Source of the DNA: Periplaneta americana
Taxonomy: Eukaryota > Arthropoda > Insecta > Blattodea > Blattidae
DNA length: 64,000 bases
Direction: 5' to 3'
Assembly (NCBI RefSeq): GCF_040183065.1
Contig: NC_091118.1
Span: forward strand, 212,405,029-212,469,028
A program made the position numbers and the translations under genes. Below the pieces are notes generated by a model that saw nothing but the letters and a program-made list of their open reading frames with translations, was not told where the DNA came from and searched no databases. Shown piece by piece: positions 20,974 to 31,357 of the stretch; within the stretch, counting starts at the first letter, position 1; each line of letters begins with the position of its first letter.

Positions 20974-21957
20974 TACAGCAGAGTCCGTATAGGTCAGTTT
21001 CTATCTGATCCTTTTCCAATTCACTGCGAGCTAAAGCAGGGAGATGCACTATCACCTTTACTTTTTAACTTCGCTCTAGAATATGCCATTAGGAAAGTTC
21101 AGGATAACAGGCAGGGTTTGGAATTGAACGGGTTACATCAGCTTCTTGTCTATGCGGATGACGTGAATATGTTAGGAGAAAATACACAAACGATTAAGGA
21201 AAACACGGAAATTTTACTTGAAGCAAGTAGAGCGATCGGTTTGGAAGTAAATTCCGAAAAGATAAAGTATATGATTATGTCTCGTGACCAGAATATTGTA
21301 CGAAATGGAAATATAAAAATTGGAGATTTATCCTTCGAAGAGGTGGAAAAATTCAAATATCTTGGAGCAACAGTAACAAATATAAATGATACTCGGGAGG
21401 AAATTAAACGCAGAATAAATATGGGAAATGCGTGTTATTATTCGGTTGAGAAGCTCTTATCATCCAGTCTGCTGTCCAAAAATCTGAAAGTTAGAATTTA
21501 TAGAACAGTTATATTACCGGTTCTTCTGTATGGTTGTGAAACTTGGACTCTCACTCTGAGAGAGGAACATAGGTTAAGGGTGTTTGAGAATAAGGTGCTA
21601 AGGAAAATATTTGGGGCTAAGCGGGATGAAGTTACAGGAGAATGGAGAAAGTTACACAACACAGAACTGCACGCATTGTATTCTTCACCTGACATAATTA
21701 GGAACATTAAATCCAGACGTTTGAGATGGGCAGGGCATGTAGCACGTATGGGCGAATCCAGAAATGCATATAGAGTGTTAGTTGGGAGACCGGAGGGAAA
21801 AAGACCTTTAGGGAGGCCGAGACGTAGATGGGAGGATAATATTAAAATGGATTTGAGGGAGGTGGGATATGATGATAGGGACTGGATTAATCTTGCACAG
21901 GATAGGGACCGATGGCGGGCTTATGTGAGGGTGGCAATGAACCTTTGGGTTCCTTAA
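20974..21957 (+). CDS. LINE family A reverse transcriptase, C-terminal half (best copy)
   Basis: An uninterrupted frame of about 327 codons runs from just after a stop at 20971 to TAA at 21957. It enters inside the reverse-transcriptase palm, with [13 protein letters not shown] then [10 protein letters not shown], whose YADD box is the catalytic site. It continues through [15 protein letters not shown], the thumb-region YGCETWTL, and the C-terminal [14 protein letters not shown] and [20 protein letters not shown] motifs, ending WVP. The fingers domain and any endonuclease are missing. Related sequences in arthropods are generally RTE-like; I assign that with moderate confidence. The 3' tail is (GTAA)n at 21967-21981. 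Confidence 0.88.
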   Translation, partial: YSRVRIGQFLSDPFPIHCELKQGDALSPLLFNFALEYAIRKVQDNRQGLELNGLHQLLVYADDVNMLGENTQTIKENTEILLEASRAIGLEVNSEKIKYMIMSRDQNIVRNGNIKIGDLSFEEVEKFKYLGATVTNINDTREEIKRRINMGNACYYSVEKLLSSSLLSKNLKVRIYRTVILPVLLYGCETWTLTLREEHRLRVFENKVLRKIFGAKRDEVTGEWRKLHNTELHALYSSPDIIRNIKSRRLRWAGHVARMGESRNAYRVLVGRPEGKRPLGRPRRRWEDNIKMDLREVGYDDRDWINLAQDRDRWRAYVRVAMNLWVP

Positions 21958-21974
21958 AAGCCATTTTAAGTAAG

Positions 21975-22918
21975 TAAGTAAAGAAGTGGGAAATTTAATC
22001 AGTGAAACAATAATCTATAGCCTACTAAAATGATATTGTAAACAACATTTTTCTGATAATTTTCGCTTTAGCAAAAATAATTGTAACATGTATAATGAAA
22101 TATCCTGAGACTAAAAATCGCATTTTTTTAATTTGTCTTGTAGGCTATTTTTATTTCGAATAAATTTTATTCAGCTTCCTCCAAGTGAAGGCTGCCTAGA
22201 AGACAAAGCTTTCCATAAAATTGTTGTTATAATTGAAAAAAAAATGAAACAATGGAGAAGAAAAAGAATAAGAAATAGCACAATTAGAAATAATTGGAAA
22301 AGACTAAACAAAACATTAATTCCAGAAGAAACATAAAATTTCCTAGTATCTATTAGCTATTGGGTGATCACAGTGGTCTATTTAGAACTACAGTAAAAGA
22401 AATTGTTAATCTTCCATCCAACACTCCAGACAATATGCTTTATTCACCTAAGAAATACAAAGGACTTGGTCTTTATAAAGCAAGCTGCGAAGCTTTTCTA
22501 CAGTTTATCAACGCCTGCAAATTGTTTGCAAGGACAAACAACATTATATGTTTCAAATACACGTGATTTGACCAATGAAATACAATGATGGTTCTGTATG
22601 TTAGCTTTTCACTCAATGGCTGGAGAGATTTCTATAAAAATTGGTACCGGTATGCAAAGTAAATTAGGTCCTACTTATATTTTAGGTTATTTAGCATTCA
22701 AAATACTTTCTTTAAAAGGGAAGCAAATAAACAAGTGGAAATATCACGCTTATTATTAATTTTTCACGAGTATGTTATATAATAAAAGTTGTTTTAAAAA
22801 ATGTTTCCGGCAAGTTTTATCCTGGGCAAAATTTTGATAGGGCTGATATTTAATGAGATACATAAGTTTTAAAATAACAATGCGTTTTATGTTGGTACTA
22901 CATCAATCAGATAATAAT
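21975..22918 (+). repeat. Tandem segmental duplication, unit 2
   Basis: This repeats unit 1 from AGTAAAGAAGTGGG onward, interrupted by a 443-bp insertion at 22148-22590. It lacks about 110 bases found in unit 1 near 20695-20810. The MLAFHSMAGEISIKIG frame is longer here, running through LGPTYILGYLAFKILSLKGK to a stop near 22760. The LINE copy at 20974-21982 sits exactly between the units. Confidence 0.65.
22148..22590 (+). mobile_element. Insertion with R2-type LINE fragment
   Basis: Comparison with unit 1 shows 443 extra bases here. They encode, in two frames, LPPSEGCLEDKAFHKIVV and then PDNMLYSPKKYKGLGLYKA. The GLG-containing segment resembles the region C-terminal to reverse transcriptase in R2-like LINEs (LP..TP...LY....KGLGL). 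The assignment is by pattern only. Both ends fall inside the duplicated unit, so insertion came after, or separated, the duplication. Confidence 0.45.
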
Positions 22919-22929
22919 AGTAATAAAAC

Positions 22930-23115
22930 TGTACCCTAATTTTTTTGGTAATTTTTCCTTTGCAAAATTAATTGGTTTAAACGTGTATAATGAACTATAC
23001 TGAGACCAAAAATGACATTTTTTAAGTTTTTGTCTGTCTTTTACCTTTTTCGCTCGATAATGGCTGAACACATTTCTATGAAAATTGATATGCAAAATAA
23101 GTCTGTTATGTCCCA
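22930..23115 (+). repeat. Diverged third unit of the segmental duplication
   Basis: ACGTGTATAATGAACTATACTGAGACCAAAAATGACATTTT-type sequence parallels the ACATGTATAATGAAATATCC block in units 1 and 2. It is followed by ATAATGGCTGAACACATTTC, matching the ATGGCTGGAGAGATTTC part. The frame MAEHISMKIDMQNKS parallels MAGEISIKIGTVMQS. Identity is much lower than between units 1 and 2. Confidence 0.45.
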
Positions 23116-24345
23116 CTGAATACCACTTTGAAAATAATTCAGGAGCAAACTACTTACAATTGATAATAAACTAATTATTCACTAATAATAACAAAGATGT
23201 ATAGGAAACTGTTCCAGCATTAGTGACCGTGCCATGATGAGCCTCAAACCAAAGGAGAGAAGAAACAAGTGAAAATCAGTACTGGTATTGTATTGTATTG
23301 TATTTATTAACATTCCATGGTATTCATACATTGCTTCACAGCTAGAATATGGAATAAGTAAAAAAAACTTAATACTACTATAGTCTTAATTTTATAGTCA
23401 CAATCTAGTTGAAATATATACAGAAGAGATGTACAGTACAACACAAAGTTTTGTATCAATTTCATGAAGTGCTATTGAATTCCATGAATTCACCTATGAA
23501 ATAGAAGGCATGGGAAATTAGGTAAAGATGGCTATGCAATGTATTACGAATTATCCCTGGACCAGTGACTTTGGGTAGCCTAGTGGATGTTGTTGCAAAA
23601 TATCGCATTAAAATAAGAAATGTTTTTGATCAGCAAATAAAGAAGAGTATTTTCCCAGGACCATAAAATTCTACATTCTCTTGCACAAAAAAAAAAAAAT
23701 CAGCGAATGAAAGGCATGATCTTCCCCGGAATAAATACTTCATAAACTTTTCTGTACAGTTGGCCTTGATTTTTCGTAATTTTATGGTACGGCTTTTAGC
23801 TATTTAGGCCCACCTATATTTTAAAGTTGTTCCCAAAATTGTGGACTTCTTCAATTATAAGATTTTACTCCCTCACTTCAATGTAGAATGTAAGTTAGTA
23901 AGCCCTATTCCTACACCACTGAAAAATAACTATCGCACAGGTAATTTGCGTGATTTTTTAATTGAAAATCGTCGAAGTTATAAAGGATTTTTTTAGATGT
24001 ATTAGTTCAATGCTTAAGGCGCAATACTTCAATGAGTCACGGCAGTAGGTTGTTTTCATAAAAGACGAGTACTTCCCCTGGACTAAAAATACGATTTTCA
24101 CTTTCAAAATCACCACAACTTCCCATGCGCTAGTTTCTCCTAAATATTTCTTGCAATAGGTACATTTTAAAACCCTGAAAGGAACTAACATTTTTTAAGT
24201 TATGATACAAATATAAACTATCTCAATTTCTAGTATTAGTGTAACAACTATATGATAGGCTATGCATTAATTTTCATTACACTAATTCACAATAAATAAA
24301 ATAAAGCCCATCTACAGCGCTAGCAAAAGAAGATTATAAGAGTGC
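23116..24345. other. No recognisable feature
   Basis: AT-rich DNA containing a short ATTGT repeat near 23288-23310. Short open frames lack motifs. Confidence 0.35.
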
Positions 24346-24346
24346 A

Positions 24347-24349
24347 AAT

Positions 24350-24390
<41 letters not shown>
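24347..24390. repeat. (AAT)n microsatellite
   Basis: About 14 uninterrupted AAT units. Several SINE and LINE families here end in AAT/ATT tails, so it may mark an old insertion end. Confidence 0.9.
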
Positions 24391-24391
<1 letters not shown>

Positions 24392-24699
24392 TGCCTCCCA
24401 TTGGAGGTAGCCCAGAAGGACTCAGTATACTCTCCTACATGAATTTTACAATATTAAATGTTTACATAAATTTTGTAGAAAGAAAATTAAAATAAACATA
24501 TACGAATTATAAAGTGAAGAAAAAAATTAAACAGAGTGAATATGATGACTCAAAATTTGTATGTATGTATGTATGTATTTATTCACACTGCAATGGATAT
24601 ATACCTGGTGGCAGTGGTAACTAATTACAATCAATAATGACAATAATAAACTTCAAATTAAAAATACAATTAATAATAATACTAATAATTAATACTAAC

Positions 24700-24708
24700 A
24701 ATAATAAC

Positions 24709-24751
<43 letters not shown>

Positions 24752-24770
24752 TTAATAATAATAACAACAA
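24700..24770. repeat. (AAT)n microsatellite, likely tail of the adjacent LINE
   Basis: Interrupted AAT/AAC units end at about 24770, a few bases from the stop codon of the minus-strand LINE ORF at 24784. On that strand this is an (ATT)n 3' tail. Confidence 0.8.
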
Positions 24771-24783
24771 GGAATATCCTAAA

Positions 24784-25128
24784 TTAACCTAGCGTTTGGC
24801 AAGAGCGTTTCAAAACTGAAGTTATGATGTCAGCAGTAAATGTCAGTGGTAGTTCAAAAGTCTTCCTGAAGCTTTCAAAGAACTTGGGAATCACACCACG
24901 AGCTCCAATAAGAAGACCAATCACCTCAATGTCTTCAAGCTGGTATTTTGCTTTGAAGTAATCAACTGTTGGCAGATAAATGTTGATCTTTTCTTGGTTG
25001 ACATCCTCCGGCTGGCTACTCCCCGTGGTAGGATCAATTATATATCCTTTCTTGGTAGTCTGGGAATACGCTATGATGTCAATACGTCTAGAGGAGCCAT
25101 TAGTAGCAAGGCAAAAAACTTCCTCTTA
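24784..25128 (-). pseudogene. LINE C-terminal domain, R2-like (restriction-like endonuclease region)
   Basis: On the minus strand a 115-codon frame runs from just after a stop near 25130 to TAA at 24784. It contains RRIDIIAYSQTTKKGYIIDP, then a QEKINIYLPTVDYF segment, KYQLEDIEVIGLLIGARGVI and PKFFESFRKTFELP. The RRxDI...IDPT...EK...Y.P...Y....KY.....EVIGL..GARG.IP.F pattern is what I recall from R2/NeSL-type proteins and related arthropod repeats, where the aspartates belong to a restriction-like nuclease fold. An ATT tail follows. The reverse transcriptase is missing. Confidence 0.65.
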
Positions 25129-25129
25129 C

Positions 25130-26590
25130 TATCCTATTCTTCTTCCTTTTCGTAAGTTCATAAAAATATCAGTTTAAAAAAAAAACAATAACTTATGCAA
25201 AATGTAAAAGCACCAGAATTGCTATGTGAAGTTTCCCATCTTGTTATTTTATTGATTATTAACAATTTTCTTATACAGTTAGGCAGGCTGTAGTTGTGAC
25301 GTCACATGCTTCATTCGAACTAAAACGACCTTGACCTTGTTTGAGGCTAGAATTGGATCTAGGTTATAGAATTGCAACAAAAGTTCTTATGATTCATCAA
25401 TATAATTCACACTTTCGATATTTATGATAATATAGGTTGTAAATAACAAAGTCATTAGTAATTCGGAGCCTACAAGATATAAGAACATTACCGTGAGCCT
25501 AAAATTACACTGCAAACGTATCAATTTTGCTTTTCAATTTTCATTCACTTTAGGCCTCTCAATTAAATGTTCCAACGATGTCAAACTATATATAATTTTA
25601 AGTAAAAATTTAACTTCCTAACATACAATTAACTATACTGAAATCTTAAAATTACTGTGCGTGCAGACATCTTGTAAAAAATTATTATTGCGCGCCTAAA
25701 ATATTAGCCATAATGGCGTTCGGCATAGTTACAAAATCTTTTCAGATTAAAGTCTGAAGTAAAATTTGTGGAATAATTAAAATAAACGTTAAATTATACT
25801 GCTAAGCCGTACTAATAGTTCAATGTAATAAAATGAATACAATAAAGACAACTTATTATACTTACATTGTTGGAGAGAAGACAGTAACAGGTGCAACTCT
25901 ATTGCGTCTAGCTGAGCCAAAACTTCCGCCAAAATAACAATAATGTAGTTCATTCCGCTGACGAGAACAGTACCTAATTATTATTGTGGTATATTTACAA
26001 AAAATAAATATTTGGATATTGTGTTTATACCATATCGAAATTTCAATCAAAATTACTCCGTACCTGTAACTATTGTAACTGTAAACGAACAAATAGAATA
26101 AATTCAAAAACACAATTCGATATTCAAGGATCAGAAACCTCATACCAACCTAATAAATAGAGTATACCAATAAAAAATTTATAGTTAAGCTTAATATGTT
26201 TTTTTACATGCTTTTACGTATATTTACACTCAAAGACAACGCATATTATTATTTCATTGAAATTCTTACGCGAATGAAAAATAATAAATATTGTAATTAC
26301 AATAGTAACATTGCAACAATTGAGTGGAAACTATATCAGATAAACAATAGCCTACAATATGAAAGAATTGAGAAAAGCGCACGGTGTGCAAGAGTTAAAA
26401 TAAAATATACCGTTATTTGCAATGTAGAACTTCGTCAAATAGCGTATTGTCGTCTCAAGGTCAACTCAAAGAACTGTCCGTAGTCAGCTGAGAAGAGATA
26501 TGGTTTAGCGTTCTCACCCTTCCAGCTTTCGGCGGGATTGTCTCGGATCCCAGGCAAACACACTTTTGTTCCGCCTATGCCGATTTTGAG
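25130..26590. other. No recognisable feature
   Basis: AT-rich DNA. The frames at 25862-26143 (-) and 26196-26483 (+) have no domain motifs or good splice boundaries. Confidence 0.35.
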
Positions 26591-26595
26591 AATAT

Positions 26596-26690
26596 CAAAA
26601 GAACAATATAATGCTTAAATATACATGAAATCAGAAAAGTGAATGAGTAGGCCTATGTAAACACTTTTTTTTTAGTGTTCATATTTTTAA
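26596..26690. repeat. Dispersed repeat, pair with 29943-30035
   Basis: AAGAACAATATAATGCTTAA through AATGAGTAGGCCTATGTAAA and a T-run is repeated almost base for base at 29943-30035. The right partner directly follows a truncated LINE A end. Nature unknown. Confidence 0.7.
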
Positions 26691-26711
26691 TGTTAACTCC
26701 GTAGGCTTCAT

Positions 26712-27235
26712 AGTTTTCTGCCCAAAGGCAGGTCCTTCATTGCAAACCCAGCATTCGCGAATCTTCCCTCTTTTCCGCCTTCCTCTTAGTTTCCGCATAC
26801 AATCATAGACCTATATTTTAATGTTGTCTTCTATCATCTGATTTATCTTCTTCTACTCCGAACTTTTCTCCCGTTCACTATCCCTCCCAGTGCATCCTTC
26901 AGTAGACAGTTTCTTCTCAGTCAGTGGCCCAGCCAATTTCTTCTTCTCTTCCTGATCAGTTTTAACATTATTCTTTCTTCATCCACTCTTTCCAATACAA
27001 CTTCATTTCTTATTCTGTCTGTCCACTCCACGTTCCAGTCTGCTCCACGCTTCTAGTCGCTTCTCTTCATTTCATCGTAATGTTCATATCTCTGCCCCGT
27101 ACTCCATACAAAGCACTTCACTATCCCTTCTTTAGTTTTTTCCAGAGGTTCGCAGAAGATGCTCCTTTTTCTATTAAAAGTTTGATTGCAGCGATATTTT
27201 ACTACATAATTAACTTATTATTCCTACAATATGAA
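26712..27235 (-). mobile_element. LINE family B fragment, copy 1
   Basis: Read on the minus strand it contains a YAETKRKAEKRED-like segment, typical of the C-terminus of an endonuclease/reverse-transcriptase LINE. It is littered with stops. A second copy at 39636-41525 carries a hAT insertion inside the homologous stretch, so this copy is a natural empty site for that insertion. Confidence 0.7.
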
Positions 27236-27284
27236 TTTTACCAGCAATCGAAAAGTATTGGGAATAAATTTGAATAAGGAACAA

Positions 27285-27375
27285 AAAAAGTTTCCTTCCC
27301 ACGCAGGATTCGAACCACGAAAGTCTTAGTTACCAGTCTATCGTGCTGTCGAGTGACCAAGGCTCTGAAATCAGC
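27285..27375 (-). mobile_element. tRNA-like sequence (SINE head)
   Basis: On the minus strand GCCTTGGTCACTCGACAGCA is followed by CGTGGTTCGAATCCTGCGTG, a box A/box B pair at tRNA spacing. No tRNA-quality acceptor stem is visible, and the body could not be delimited. Confidence 0.5.
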
Positions 27376-27764
27376 TACAAGGGTCGGTCCGGTTCTTTTT
27401 GCCACTACTGTACATACAAGGAAAAAACTGAAAACTATTGAGAACATATTCCCTTTCATTAATACAGTCATATAACTCCTTTAATCTCATTATCACTAAT
27501 TTGTTTTCTTACATGTTTCTTAAGTGTGTTAAAATGCGATAGGCTCATTTCAGTAGATTTACTGGCTTGTAAAAGAACTCCTGCGGGACAAAATTCCGGC
27601 ACACCGGCGATGCTGATATAACCTCGGCGTTTTCGAGCGTCGTTAAATAAAACACAATTTACAACAATAATGTTGGCATAACGGATACCTGTACTACCGA
27701 TCGGATTGTGTAACATGAGATGTCTTTCCGATTTTTGCCACCACCTGTCTTAATGGTTCTTCAA

Positions 27765-27765
<1 letters not shown>

Positions 27766-27802
<37 letters not shown>

Positions 27803-28080
27803 TGGCTTTTTAGGAACCCGCAGGTTCATTGCTCCCTCACATAAGCCTGCTATCGGTTCCTATTCCAAGCAAGATTAATCCAGTCCCTATCATCATATCC
27901 CACCTCCCTCAAATCCATTTTAATATTATCCTTCCATCTACGTCTCGGCCTCCCAAAGGGTCTTTTTCTCTCCGGCCTCCCAACTAACACTCTATATGCA
28001 TTTCTGGATTCGCCCATACGTGCTACATGCCCTGCCCATCTCAAACGTCTCGATTTAATATTCCTAATTATGTCAGGTGA
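27766..28080 (-). mobile_element. LINE family A, 5'-truncated copy 3
   Basis: A (TTAC)8-type tail at about 27767-27799 is followed by the family 3' end. The minus-strand peptide [14 protein letters not shown] to DDRDWINLA is intact over 87 codons. It breaks off at 28080 inside SPDIIRNIK. Confidence 0.88.
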
Positions 28081-28082
28081 AT

Positions 28083-28150
28083 TGTGCTTCAATAGTGTGT
28101 CGAAATTATACATTGAGTTGAAGGTCTTTCAATATTTTATTTGCCTATGG
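28083..28150 (+). repeat. Direct repeat, left copy (partner 28791-28858)
   Basis: TGCTTCAATAGTGTGTCGAA and the following roughly 48 bases are repeated at 28791-28858 with few changes. Between them lie about 640 bases that start with a TA-flanked MITE end. This may be a local duplication followed by an insertion. Confidence 0.75.
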
Positions 28151-28155
28151 TAGTA

Positions 28156-28202
28156 AGGCCGTGTCTCAAAGTTCAAGTCCATACTACACACCAGTGACTA
28201 TA
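28156..28202. mobile_element. Left end of the TA-flanked MITE seen at 43259
   Basis: AGGCCGTGTCTCAAA follows TA at 28154-28155 and continues to CACACCAGTGACTA. It matches the 43259-44492 element and spans the position where that copy holds a LINE. No right terminus was found nearby. Confidence 0.6.
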
Positions 28203-29076
28203 CTGTTTTTTTTTAAGATGGGACATGACGGTCAAGTGGCCGAGCTTGGAACTACAACCCTATGTTGCCAATGTGGACCACCACGCTGTTAGGTGGCTAA
28301 CGTTAAAACATTCATTGACAATTTACGCGAAGGTTAAAAAAACAGTAACTACAGTCCCGACGCTGTTATTCCCGGCGTGACTCCTCCTCTTTGCTTACGC
28401 CTTAGGAAGAGAAGGCTTTATAAAGTCTAGCTAGGTAGTATCGTTCGCCATTTTTGTTCTTTCGTTGCCTAGCTACCAGACGAGGAATCTATTTGCCACA
28501 CTGTTAAACATTATCATATCGTAGCTCCCATGATAATAAATCAAACGCACTGTAATTCAGCAAATAATTGAGCGGCAAATAACGTTCTCGTGTGCTTTCT
28601 GCGAACGCCAAAGAAAGAGCCAAAATGGCGGGTGATTATATTAAATATTTATCCAACCTTAGGAAATGCATAACGTTTTCATCAGCTAATCACAAGACGG
28701 ACACGTTTAAATCTAGCCGACCTGCAACGTGATTGGCTGCCGGAAATTAGAGCGACGGGACTATAATGTAACTATATAACGTCACTGAATGGTGCTTCAA
28801 TAGTGTGTCGAAATTATACATTGAGTTAAAGGTCTTTCTATTTGTTTGTCTTTGGTACCTAGTAAATGTTTATATTGAAATTCAGATAATAAAAATATTA
28901 AGGTAAATTAACATTTGATGCAAAATGTATTACTCCGCTGTGATACGTAACGTGATTTGTCATCTTATTGCAGCACGGGAACTCTCCACGTGCGTTCGGT
29001 ACAGTCTGTTAATATGGAAATTAGTTTCAGTTACTATGAAGACAGGCATGAATTCTGTAACGCATTTTTATAATAC
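28203..29076. other. Mostly unrecognised; includes the right direct repeat 28791-28858
   Basis: No gene could be supported. A short ATGGCGGGTGATTAT frame near 28625 has no donor or continuation that I can defend. Confidence 0.35.
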
Positions 29077-29215
29077 CACAGTCTAGTACATACAGTCACG
29101 AAGCTCAATACGTAGGGAATATGCATCCAATGACAGTTGAACTTTAGTTGCTAGTCATTAGGATCGTTACTATCGCCTCATCACAGACAATGGGAAATCG
29201 TACCCAACGAGCACA
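29077..29215. mobile_element. MITE family M, right-truncated copy
   Basis: CACAGTCTAGTACATACAGT and CACGAAGCTCAATACGTAG match the full copy at 13151. Homology continues through the TATCGCCTCATCACAGACAA region and fades near 29200, with no right TIR. Confidence 0.7.
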
Positions 29216-29373
29216 GAATGCATAGAGTAGATATAAACAGCTTGGAGGTGAAGCCGCTTTTGTGGACAGTCGCCATTATGATGCTACCAAAACATTGCGC
29301 TCCCGGTTAGCACATGGGCAGTTGATTGTGATGTTGCATCGTTGTTTTAATTAATAAATTAACTAATTTCAAT

Positions 29374-29444
29374 ATGCCTACATGTTCTGCGTATGGCTGC
29401 ACAAACAGGTTTCCAAAAAAAATTCCTGGAATAACTTTTCACGG
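29374..29444 (+). CDS. First coding exon of a THAP-domain protein
   Basis: An ATG at 29374 opens a frame reading MPTCSAYGCTNRFPKKIPGI then TFH, ending at a donor (GTAAAT, GT at 29445-29446) in phase 2. THAP domains begin C-x2-4-C and continue to a conserved FH (here C-AYG-C-NR...FH), a zinc-coordinating C2CH DNA-binding module. Many THAP genes place an intron just after this FH. The remaining C...H ligands would be in a later exon, not found in this window. The domain occurs in host transcription factors and in P-element-type transposases, so either origin is possible. The 150 bases upstream are less AT-rich and could contain the start site. Confidence 0.6.
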
Positions 29445-29824
29445 GTAAATATGCATGTGTGAAATGTACTTATTACCGGTAGGCTAGATACGGTAATGAA
29501 TGATTTAGCCTAAGTTAGTCGGTTAGATTCGTATTGTTCACGTATTTGTTTGATTAAGAGAAAGGATTAGTGTATTGATATTATTGTAATTAATTTTTAT
29601 AATCACGAAATCAGACATGCTTTGCAGACTTAGCATTTACGAGCGAAGCTAACCTAACAACCCATGTTGGAAGTTTGTGTCGAGTGCTATAGAAAACTGG
29701 TGTACCGAGGTTTCTCTTAAACCGAATGCACGTATTCGTTTGATGAAGAAAAAGAAATAGTGTATTAATATTATTGTAATTAATTTTTATAATCACGAAA
29801 TCAGACTTATGCTTTACAGACTTA

Positions 29825-29945
29825 GTACTTACTTACTTACTTACTTACTTACAAATGGCTTTTAAGGAACCCGAAGGTTCATTGCCGCCCTCACATAAGC
29901 CCGCCATCGGTCCCTATCCTGTGCAAGATTAAGCCAGTCTCTATC
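29825..29945 (-). mobile_element. LINE family A, very short 3' copy 4
   Basis: A (TTAC)5-6 tail is followed by about 100 bases of the family 3' end (AGGAACCCGAAGGTTCATTG onward). It then joins the dispersed repeat at 29943. Confidence 0.85.
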
Positions 29946-30035
29946 AAAGAACAATATAATGCTTAAATATACATGAAATCAGAAACGTGAATGAGTAGGC
30001 CTATGTAAACACTTTTTTTTAGTGTCACTAATTGT
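29943..30035. repeat. Dispersed repeat, pair with 26596-26690
   Basis: Near-identical to 26596-26690, starting at the break of the LINE A copy. The two could share one original context into which the LINE inserted, or they may be a transduced flank. Confidence 0.65.
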
Positions 30036-30512
30036 CGTAAAAACCTTTCATCTACTTTGTTTTACTCTCGGCATTTTTACGTCTTTACTTGTGAGATATT
30101 GATGCTGACTGCAGGCACTGCGGCTGCAGTATTTGTTCTGTTGTGTTAAATGGGGGGAAGCACGCAACACACGTGATCAGGAGTCAAGCTGATGCAGCAA
30201 TAAGGAACATTCTTGTAAGACGCAATCGAAGATATTGTGTATGCAGTCTGCAGTAGGTTCTCAAGTATAGGCTGCGACTACACTGTAAAAATGTCCGTTC
30301 ATAAACAGACAAGGGCAAAAATGCAACAAAAAGTAGAACATTTCCTAAAAATGACCAGTACACAAAAAAAAAAGAATGCAAAATAAAAGTAGAATATATT
30401 AGTTCGTGTTGAAGTGAAACAAGTATGTATTGCACCCTGCATTGTCTGTGATGTCTCATCTCTAGTCAATAGGAGTTGCGTGCCTTGGTACGATGGTGTG
30501 GGAAGTGACAAA
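30036..30512. other. No recognisable feature
   Basis: No splice-bounded frame or repeat family was recognised. Two minus-strand frames (30184-30459, 30299-30511) are rich in Phe/Leu and look like chance openings. Confidence 0.35.
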
Positions 30513-30520
30513 ACTCTACC

Positions 30521-30774
30521 TTTTTTTTTTATTGGGTTATTTTACGACGCTGTATCAACATCTAGGTTATTTAGCGTCTGAATGAAATGAAGGTGATAAT
30601 GCCGATGAAATGAGTCCGGGGTCCAACACCGAAAGTTACTCAGCATTTGCTCGTATTGGGTTGAGGGAAAACCCCTTAAAAAACCTCAACCAGGTAACTT
30701 GCCCCGACCGAGATTCGAACCCGGGCCACCTGGTCTCGCGGCCAGACGCGCTGACCGTTACTCCACAGGTGTGG
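30521..30774 (-). mobile_element. SINE family D copy 2
   Basis: ACTCTACC at 30513-30520 and 30775-30782 flank it. On the minus strand it runs from the CCACACCTGTGGAGTAACGG head and GGGTTCGAATC box B to the AACCCAAT-type 3' end and a T-run. The + frame with NTESYSAFARIGLRENP is repeat-derived. Confidence 0.9.
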
Positions 30775-30886
30775 ACTCTACCCTTTTGTTTACCTAAATA
30801 TTTTTCTTATCTGGAATCTTTGTCAGCAAGGATTGTACATACCGACTACTGGAGGTCCCACAATTCTTATAAAGAGTAAATGAAGG

Positions 30887-31357
30887 GTCAGAGCCATAGT
30901 GGGCCAAGCGCCATTTATTAAAAACAGAGAAAGCAAGGATAAACATTAAGTGAATACCATAGTTTAATGAAGATTGACATATCATTTAGTTTAAATGTGT
31001 ATACGTTATATAACTTGTTAGACTATATAACCGCCGTTCAGAGCAAAAGTGGTGTAAGTCAAAATTGGGTAATGAGGTTTAAAGTGAAAATTCTATAAAA
31101 TACAGCGCAAAGTAGCAATTAATATGTCCTTTTTGCTATTCACTGACTACTAATAGTTTAAATAAATTGAATATTAATTGCTACTTTGCGCTGTATTTCA
31201 CAGAATGTTTACTTTAACCCTCATTACCCATTTTTGACTTACACCACTTCTGCTCTGAACGGCTCATATTGTGTTTTCATTGAATTATGGTAATAACTTC
31301 ATTTTAACCCTTGTTTTCTATGGTTTTAGTAAATGTCGCTTGGCCCATTATGGTTCT
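30887..31357. mobile_element. Nested palindromic element pair
   Basis: The outer arms start AAGGGTCAGAGCCATAGTGG (about 30885) and end CATTATGGTTCTGAACCCTT (about 31367), sharing GGGCCAAGCG and its complement. At the centre, 31033-31263 is itself a palindrome whose arms begin GCCGTTCAGAGC and carry AAGTGGTGTAAGTCAAAA. Either the inner element inserted into the loop of the outer one, or one foldback element has two arm segments. No coding capacity. Confidence 0.65.

Noticed and set aside
24347-24765. CRISPR-like or satellite array
   Set aside because: The repeats are simple trinucleotides without unique spacers.
30610-30879. 89-codon open frame as a gene
   Set aside because: It lies within SINE family D and reads the antisense of its body; the same peptide appears from other copies.
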